This document shows, in pieces, positions 53,039 through 58,320 of a stretch of 58,320 nucleotides of DNA; position 1 is the stretch's first letter; every line of letters begins with the position of its first letter. The stretch comes from Verrucomicrobiota bacterium (GTDB taxonomy: Bacteria; Verrucomicrobiota; Verrucomicrobiia; Limisphaerales; UBA8199), in assembly GCA_029974925.1 (NCBI GenBank), contig JARKQH010000403.1:1-58320 (forward strand), in the 5' to 3' direction. A model generated the notes under the pieces. That model ran no database searches. It worked only from the letters and a program-made list of their open reading frames with translations, and was not told the DNA's origin. A program made the position numbers and the translations under genes.

Positions 53039-54078
53039 AGAAAGCGGTTTTGTTGGTGAACCTGGGTTCTCCGGACTCGCCCTCGGTGCCGGATGTCAGG
53101 CGCTATTTGCGGGAGTTTCTCATGGATGGAAGGGTGCTGGATGTGCCCTGGCCGGTGCGTTTCTGCATCGTCCATTTCGCGATTTTGCCTTCGCGGCCGA
53201 AGGCGTCCGCGCACGCCTATCAAAGCATCTGGACGCGGGCGGGGTCGCCCTTGGTGGTGACCAGCCGGAACGTCCAGCGCCAACTGCAGCAACGGGTTGA
53301 AGTGCCGGTCGAGCTGGCCATGCGCTACCAAAATCCCTCCATTCCCAACGCGGTCAAGCGCCTGGCTTCACAAGGGGTTGACGAACTGCTCTTGATTCCG
53401 CTTTTTCCCCACTACGCCATGTCCAGCTACGAAACCGCCGTCGAGCGCGTTCGCGAGGTGGCCGCCCGCCGGGCTCCGGCGATGCGAATTGTGGTCCAGC
53501 CGCCTTATTACGAAGACGCGGACTATATTGCGGCGCTGGTGGGCAGCGCGCAGGACTATCTGGCCGAGCCCTACGACCACCTGCTGTTCAGCTTTCACGG
53601 CGTGCCGGAACGGCAAATTCGAAAATCGGACCCAACCGGTCACCATTGTCTCAAGGCGCCAAACTGCTGCGAGACGCCCAGCCCGGCGCATGCCTTCTGC
53701 TATCGGGCGCAGTGTTTCAAGACCGTGGCGGCCTTCAACCGGGCGGCGGGCATCCCGGCCGGGAAGAGTTCGGTTGCGTTTCAGTCGCGGCTGGGGCGTG
53801 ACCCCTGGTTGACCCCCTACACCGACCAACAGGTGGCCGCCCTGGCCCGGGGCGGGGTGAAACGGTTGCGGGTGATCTGCCCCGCATTTGTCTCAGATTG
53901 TTTGGAGACGATTGAGGAGATTGGCATGCGCGGCAAGGAGACGTTCCTGGAGGCGGGCGGAAAGGATTTCAAGATGATCCCCTGTCTGAACGAGCATCCG
54001 CTCTGGATTGCCGCCCTGGAGCGGATGGTGCAACGGTTTCTCGCCCCCGCAAAAGCCGGCGTGGCTGTGGGAGTCTGA
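53035..54078 (+). CDS. hemH: ferrochelatase
   Basis: A 347-residue enzyme that inserts Fe2+ into protoporphyrin IX. LLVNLGSPDSPSVPDVRRYL opens the chain; the catalytic His lies in LLFSFHGVPERQI. A loop with five Cys (CLKAPNCCET... FCYRAQC) follows; similar internal Cys sets bind [2Fe-2S] in some bacterial ferrochelatases, which is possible here. CPAFVSDCLETIEEIG is the late family motif. Last gene of the late haem operon. Confidence 0.94.
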   Translation: MKKAVLLVNLGSPDSPSVPDVRRYLREFLMDGRVLDVPWPVRFCIVHFAILPSRPKASAHAYQSIWTRAGSPLVVTSRNVQRQLQQRVEVPVELAMRYQNPSIPNAVKRLASQGVDELLLIPLFPHYAMSSYETAVERVREVAARRAPAMRIVVQPPYYEDADYIAALVGSAQDYLAEPYDHLLFSFHGVPERQIRKSDPTGHHCLKAPNCCETPSPAHAFCYRAQCFKTVAAFNRAAGIPAGKSSVAFQSRLGRDPWLTPYTDQQVAALARGGVKRLRVICPAFVSDCLETIEEIGMRGKETFLEAGGKDFKMIPCLNEHPLWIAALERMVQRFLAPAKAGVAVGV

Positions 54079-54354
54079 ATTGTTCCAGGGCGCAGGAACC
54101 CGGCATACGGGAGCCCGCCGCAAAGCGGCGCCTTGGGTAAACGTTTTGCAGGCCTGACGTCCTGGCCGGCCCTCGGGGCGGCAAATGCTTGCGGTGGCCT
54201 TGAGGGCGGCTGCTCATCCCCATGACTTGTCCAGCCGCTTTACGGTCCCGCGGCCCGGCCATGCGAACGCCCCCGGCAAGAAACTTTTTCGTGACTCCGC
54301 CCCACAACTTCCCTTATTTTCGCTCCGTTTTCGGAATTCTGAAACCAAACAGAC

Positions 54355-55656
54355 ATGCAAACGCGTTTTGACCTGACCCAGGCCGACATTCCCCAAAGTT
54401 GGTACAACCTCTTGGCTGATTTCCCCGAACCCCTGCCGCCGCCGCTTCACCCCGCAACCCGGCAGCCGGTCCCTCCCGAGGCCTTGGAGGCGATTTTCCC
54501 CAAGAACCTGGTGCATCAGGAAATGTGCCCCGACCGATATGTTGAAATCCCCGGACCGGTTCGGGACATTTATGCCTTGTGGCGGCCGACGCCGTTGATG
54601 CGCGCGGTGCGGTTCGAGAAGGCGCTGCAAACCCCGGCGCATATCTACTACAAATATGAGGGAGTCAGCCCGGCCGGCAGTCACAAGGTGAACACCTCGG
54701 TTGCGCAGGCCTTTTTCAACAAGGAAGCCGGCACCAAACGCCTGGCCACGGAAACCGGGGCGGGGCAGTGGGGCGCCTCCCTGGCCATGGCCTGCAAATT
54801 GTTTGGCCTCGCGTGCAATGTTTATATGGTCAAGGTGAGCTATCAGCAGAAGCCCTACCGGCGCATGCTGATGCACACCTGGGGCGCAACGGTGCATCCC
54901 AGTCCCAGCGACCAGACCGAATACGGACGGAAGCTCCTGGCCGAAGACCCGCACTGTCCGGGCAGCCTCGGTATTGCGATCAGCGAGGCGATCGAGGACA
55001 CCATCAAGACCCCCAATACCAAGTACTCGCTCGGCAGCGTGCTCAACCATGTTTGTCTGCATCAGACCGTCATTGGCCAGGAAACCATCCGTCAAATGGA
55101 GTTGGCGGGGGAGGAGCCGGACACAATTTTCGGTTGTTGCGGGGGCGGCAGCAATTTCGCGGGCCTGGTTTTCCCCTTCATCCAGAAGAAGATCAAGGAG
55201 GGGAAGAAATACCGCATTATCGGTGTGGAACCGTCCGCCTGTCCGTCGTTGACCAAGGGCGAGCTGCGCTACGACTTTGGCGACACGGCCGAGACCACGC
55301 CCTTGCTCATGATGTACACGCTGGGTCACAAGTTTATTCCGCCCTCCATCCATGCGGGGGGCTTGCGATACCACGGCATGGCGCCGATGGTGAGCCACGC
55401 CTTGAAGCTCGGTTTGATCGAAGCCGAGGCTTATCACCAGACCCGGGTGTTCGAATCGGCCACCCTGTGGGCGCAAACCGAGGGCATTGTGCCCGCGCCC
55501 GAATCCGCGCACGCAATTGCGGCGGTGGCCGAGCACGCCGTCAAGGCTCGCGAAGCCGGGCGGAAAACCGTGTTGCTGTTCAATCTTTCCGGCCATGGCC
55601 TGTTGGACCTCAGTTCCTATGAGACGTTCATGACCGGAAAACTGCAGGACGTTTAA
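54355..55656 (+). CDS. trpB: tryptophan synthase beta chain, TrpB2 type
   Basis: A 433-residue PLP enzyme. The PLP lysine lies in [13 protein letters not shown], the substrate loop in ETGAGQWG and the phosphate loop in [11 protein letters not shown]. The N-terminal extension and length fit TrpB2, which condenses indole and serine, often without a TrpA partner. No trpA lies next to it. A 276-bp gap upstream contains a hairpin but no clear promoter. Confidence 0.93.
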   Translation: MQTRFDLTQADIPQSWYNLLADFPEPLPPPLHPATRQPVPPEALEAIFPKNLVHQEMCPDRYVEIPGPVRDIYALWRPTPLMRAVRFEKALQTPAHIYYKYEGVSPAGSHKVNTSVAQAFFNKEAGTKRLATETGAGQWGASLAMACKLFGLACNVYMVKVSYQQKPYRRMLMHTWGATVHPSPSDQTEYGRKLLAEDPHCPGSLGIAISEAIEDTIKTPNTKYSLGSVLNHVCLHQTVIGQETIRQMELAGEEPDTIFGCCGGGSNFAGLVFPFIQKKIKEGKKYRIIGVEPSACPSLTKGELRYDFGDTAETTPLLMMYTLGHKFIPPSIHAGGLRYHGMAPMVSHALKLGLIEAEAYHQTRVFESATLWAQTEGIVPAPESAHAIAAVAEHAVKAREAGRKTVLLFNLSGHGLLDLSSYETFMTGKLQDV

Positions 55657-55673
55657 ACCCGTAAAATAAACCC

Positions 55674-56564
55674 ATGAGAAGAATCAAAACCATTCAGACC
55701 ATCCCCGGCCTGCTGGTCGCAGGTCTCATCCTCATTCCCGGACTGCTGTCCGCCCAACCGTCGGCGCACTACGTGCCGGGAGTAGAGGGCATCAAGGGCG
55801 CATCGCTGCCGCCTCCGGGCGTCTATGTGCGCGACTACAACGTCTTTTACTTCGCCAACCAGGTGAATGACTTCAGCGGCGATGAAATCCCCGGCGTTGA
55901 CCCGGAGGTCTTCATTTACGCCAACGTTCCCAGGATCATTTGGATCACCGAGCTGAAAGTGCTGGGGGGAAACATCGGGGTGGATGCCCTGATTCCGCTG
56001 CAGTACACGGATATCGGCCTGATTGATGACAGCACCTTCGGCGTGGGTGACGTATTCGCCGAAGTCACGTGGTCCCGGCACTTCCAACAGTTTGACCTGT
56101 CCCTCGGATACGGTGCCTACGCTCCCACCGGGAACTCGGACCCCGCTCCGCTGAACACCGAACCGGGGCTGGGTTACTGGACCCACATGTTCACCGCCGG
56201 AGCCACCTGGTACCCCGACAAAGACAAAAAATGGGCCCTGTCGGCGTTGAACCGTTACGAAATCAACACGGAGAAGGACGACACCGAAGGCTGGAGGCCG
56301 GGCCAGGTCTGGACGCTCGAATACGGACTGAGTTATGGCCTTCGTCCGACGGTTGACGTGGGAGTGGTTGGCTACTATCAACTGCGGACCACCAAGAGCA
56401 CGGGGGCGGAGGACCGGGAGCAGGTCGCCGCGATTGGTCCGGAAGTCAGTGCGTTTTGCACCAAGCTCGGCTTGAATACCTCCCTGCGCTACCTTTACGA
56501 GTTCATGGCAGAGGGACGTCTCCAGGGACACACCGTTGCCCTGACCCTCACCAAGAAGTTTTAG
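55674..56564 (+). CDS. SphA/phenol-MetA-degradation-like outer-membrane protein
   Basis: A 296-residue protein with a signal peptide (IPGLLVAGLILIPGLLSAQP) and a mature part made of alternating beta strands with aromatic ends (FDLSLGYGAYAPTGN, VDVGVVGYYQLRTT), ending in a Phe (VALTLTKKF), as in outer-membrane barrels. It resembles the SphA / phenol_MetA_deg family of transport-like proteins, whose substrates are mostly aromatic or lipidic. It starts 17 bp after trpB but is followed by a strong terminator. Confidence 0.8.
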   Translation: MRRIKTIQTIPGLLVAGLILIPGLLSAQPSAHYVPGVEGIKGASLPPPGVYVRDYNVFYFANQVNDFSGDEIPGVDPEVFIYANVPRIIWITELKVLGGNIGVDALIPLQYTDIGLIDDSTFGVGDVFAEVTWSRHFQQFDLSLGYGAYAPTGNSDPAPLNTEPGLGYWTHMFTAGATWYPDKDKKWALSALNRYEINTEKDDTEGWRPGQVWTLEYGLSYGLRPTVDVGVVGYYQLRTTKSTGAEDREQVAAIGPEVSAFCTKLGLNTSLRYLYEFMAEGRLQGHTVALTLTKKF

Positions 56565-56609
56565 CGGTTTCACTGCGGTTTTGGAGCCATCCTCCGAGTC
56601 CGCAGGTTT

Positions 56610-56646
56610 CAACTCTCAACCCTCCACGGAGGGTTGAGAGTTGTTT
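56610..56646 (+). terminator. strong intrinsic terminator after the SphA-like gene
   Basis: Perfect 15-bp inverted repeat (56610-56624 and 56629-56643; arms CAACTCTCAACCCTC and GAGGGTTGAGAGTTG) with a 4-nt loop, followed by TTTGTTG. The stem is symmetric enough to work on both strands. Confidence 0.75.
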
Positions 56647-56713
56647 GTTGTGGAATAATCCGTTTGCCACCGCATCAGCCCCCGCACCAGACTGACAGCA
56701 TTGAAGGCTGGAT

Positions 56714-57739
56714 ATGACTGACACTCAATGGCAGCAATTATTGGACGTTATTGACGGCCGGCCCGCAGCCCGGCCGCCCGTCGGTTTTATCATTGATTCG
56801 CCCTGGCTTCCCAACTGGCATGGCAGTGACATCCTGGACTACTTCACCAACGAGGAGCAGTGGTTTCAGGCCAACCGGAAGGCCGTCGAAACCTTTCCCG
56901 ACGTGACGTTCCTGCCGGGCTTTTGGTCCGAGTTCGGCATGTGCACCGAGCCGTCGGCGTTCGGCACCAAATGCGTGTTTTATCAGAACGAGTTTCCTTT
57001 CGCGGAGAAGCTGATCCACGACGTCAGTCAGATCAACGACCTGGCGGAGCCGAATCCCGCCACCGATGGACTGTTGCCCTTCATGTTGAACCGGCTCAGG
57101 AGCACCCGGTCCCGCCTCGAAGATTTGGGCCATCGAATTCGGTTCTCCGTATCGCGCGGTCCGCTGAACATCGCCACCTTCCTGATGGGAACCACGGAAT
57201 TCCTGATGGCGCTCAAGACCGATCCGGAGCAAGTGCACAAGCTGTTGCGTATCATCACCCGCTTCCTGAAGAACTGGCATGAATTGCAGCGCCAGACCTT
57301 CCCTTCCATTGACGGGATGTTCCTGTTGGACGACATCGTGGGGTTCATGGGCGAGGCGGATTTTTTAGAGTTCGGGTTGCCGTACCTCAAAGAGCTGTAT
57401 GCCGCGGACGTGCGGGTGAAATTCTTCCATAACGACGCGGAGTGTGCAAAATCCATCAAGTACTATCCCGAGATCGGCATCAACTTCTATAATCCGGGCA
57501 TTTTCAACAGCCTGGCCGAGTTGCGCCAGATGTCGGGCAACCGCCTGGCGCTGCTGGGCAACATTCCCCCGAGAGACGTGCTGGCTCGGGGGACGCCCGA
57601 GGCGGTGAGCGACGCGGTGCGAAAGCTGCTGGCGGAAAATCGCGACACCTGCCGCTGGATGCTTTCCTGCGCGGGGGGCATGCCGCCGGGCGTCTCTACC
57701 GCCAATCTTAAGGCCTTTATTGCCGCGGCCCAGGCCTGA
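56714..57739 (+). CDS. URO-D-family protein, methyltransferase-like paralogue of HemE
   Basis: A 341-residue TIM-barrel protein of the URO-D superfamily (VSRGPLNIATFLMGTTEFLM, FFHNDAECAKSIKYY, SCAGGMPPGVSTANL). It lacks the RQAGR porphyrinogen-binding motif of HemE, so it is more likely related to MtaA/MtbA-type cobamide methyltransferases or other demethylases. The start at 56714 has GAAGG 6 nt upstream. No corrinoid protein gene is adjacent. Substrate unknown. Confidence 0.82.
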   Translation: MTDTQWQQLLDVIDGRPAARPPVGFIIDSPWLPNWHGSDILDYFTNEEQWFQANRKAVETFPDVTFLPGFWSEFGMCTEPSAFGTKCVFYQNEFPFAEKLIHDVSQINDLAEPNPATDGLLPFMLNRLRSTRSRLEDLGHRIRFSVSRGPLNIATFLMGTTEFLMALKTDPEQVHKLLRIITRFLKNWHELQRQTFPSIDGMFLLDDIVGFMGEADFLEFGLPYLKELYAADVRVKFFHNDAECAKSIKYYPEIGINFYNPGIFNSLAELRQMSGNRLALLGNIPPRDVLARGTPEAVSDAVRKLLAENRDTCRWMLSCAGGMPPGVSTANLKAFIAAAQA

Positions 57740-57864
57740 GCGAGCGCGGCGGTCAGGCGGCGGGTATTCAAGGCTGCGGGCCCACGCCCACCGCTCCCTC
57801 GGGCGGTATGGCGGCACGGCCTGCAGGGACGGCGGGCGGACGGCGACGGCCTGCCTCTGACAGG

Positions 57865-58242
57865 CTAAACCCGATTCGGAACGGCAAAAGGCTCGCGGTA
57901 TTCGCGCGTCAGCAGGGCGTTGGCGCGCGGGTTGTCGCGGAATGTTTCTGTGGCGGGGTCCATGCGGAGCACGGGGCCGATGGTCAGGGGGGTGAGCTTG
58001 AGTGCCACCTTGTTGGCGATCAGGTGCTCCTCCATGCGGGCCAGGGTTTCGAGCGCCGCCGGGTCTTCGTTCAATTGTTCGCGAATTTCCTCGGGGGCGG
58101 CCTGGCGCCCAAGCCGGTGGGAGATGTTTCCAGTATGGCACAAGGCGCTGGAGAGGTGGCCTTCGAGGATGTCGGCTTTCAACCTTGAAACGGCAGTTGG
58201 GGAGCTTGCCAACAGGGGCAAGTAATTGGTGTCATGGGCCAT
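57865..58242 (-). CDS. C-terminal part of a Gfo/Idh/MocA-type protein, possibly a broken gene
   Basis: A 125-residue frame that matches the C-terminal end of Gfo/Idh proteins common in this phylum: ADILEGHLSSALCHTGNISH, GRQAAPEEIREQL and a final ANALLTREYREPFAVP. The NAD-binding and catalytic part is missing. Upstream in this frame a TGA occurs nine codons before the ATG, and a different frame ending at 58232 runs in from the right edge. Either a frameshift has split the gene or the ATG-started piece is a real short gene. Confidence 0.5.
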   Translation of the reverse strand: MAHDTNYLPLLASSPTAVSRLKADILEGHLSSALCHTGNISHRLGRQAAPEEIREQLNEDPAALETLARMEEHLIANKVALKLTPLTIGPVLRMDPATETFRDNPRANALLTREYREPFAVPNRV

Positions 58243-58320
58243 GCCGCTGCAAATTGCGTCCGTAGAGGTTCACCCGCAAGGTGAAGTCCTCGATCCCCGC
58301 GCCGCCGCCGCCCGCGCGGT
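58232..58320 (-). CDS. C-terminal fragment of a gene running off the right edge
   Basis: On the minus strand a frame enters at the right edge and ends in FTLRVNLYGRNLQRHGP with a TGA at 58234-58232, overlapping the start of the previous entry by 11 bp. About 29 residues are visible, too few to identify. It is either the last gene of an upstream operon or the frameshifted upstream part of the Gfo/Idh-type protein. Confidence 0.3.
   Translation of the reverse strand, partial: RAGGGGAGIEDFTLRVNLYGRNLQRHGP

Noticed and set aside
54116-54130. Hairpin CGCCGC-AAA-GCGGCG after hemH as terminator
   Set aside because: Only 6 bp with a 3-nt loop and no following T-run; not enough to call termination.
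1-58320. tRNA, rRNA, CRISPR arrays, insertion sequences, prophage or attachment sites
   Set aside because: No cloverleaf, spaced repeats, transposase or integrase motifs or terminal inverted repeats were recognised.

Overview
The window reads as a GC-rich chromosomal segment from a member of the Verrucomicrobiota, most likely a Limisphaerales/Pedosphaera-type lineage. That placement is an inference from gene families: an alternative complex III operon, Tat-exported Gfo/Idh oxidoreductases with ThuA and sugar-isomerase neighbours, membrane proteins with pseudopilin-like tails, ECF sigma/anti-sigma pairs and large secreted Calx-beta proteins. No rRNA, tRNA, IS element, prophage or CRISPR array was seen. 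Most genes sit in tight, translationally coupled operons.

Region 1 (1-17.3 kb): the end of a secreted protein, a sigma-54 response regulator, a giant CoA-dehydratase-activase-like protein coupled to a glutamate/Na+ symporter, then a small secreted coiled-coil protein, a membrane histidine kinase overlapping a secreted Ycf48-like propeller, and a 1449-residue Calx-beta/Ig-like repeat protein. Two near-consensus sigma-54 promoters, each preceded by a GGTG-N-CACC palindrome, lie upstream of the coiled-coil and Calx-beta genes. They suggest a small regulon for the two-component system.

Region 2 (17.6-23.4 kb): an M48 metalloprotease and a sugar/secreted oxidoreductase group (isomerase/epimerase, Tat Gfo/Idh, ThuA, SMP-30).

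Region 3 (23.5-37.4 kb, mostly minus strand): a DUF167 protein; the early haem operon hemX-hemA-hemC-cobA/hemD; a phosphohexomutase with an isolated nuoA; a DUF2330-like membrane protein (plus strand); an ECF sigma/anti-sigma/membrane protein operon; and an asparagine-synthetase-like gene preceded by an overlapping small ORF that might encode a peptide substrate.

Region 4 (37.8-48.9 kb): a ten-gene plus-strand operon encoding alternative complex III (actABCDEF), a small membrane subunit and three cbb3-oxidase-like subunits. The CcoN-like subunit aligns well with cbb3 subunit I but has lost every haem and copper histidine. The CcoO-like cytochrome carries an insertion that closely resembles the C-terminal domain of ribosomal protein L7/L12. 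Together they look like a quinol-oxidising complex with an oxidase-derived module that cannot reduce oxygen itself. This is the most likely undescribed system in the window.

Region 5 (49.0-58.3 kb): the late haem operon hemE-hemN-hemY-hemH (all coupled), a TrpB2-type synthase, a SphA-like outer-membrane protein, a URO-D-family paralogue, and at the right edge the C-terminal part of a Gfo/Idh-type protein. Haem synthesis on both flanks fits the cytochrome load of the central operon (eight c-type haem sites by motif count).
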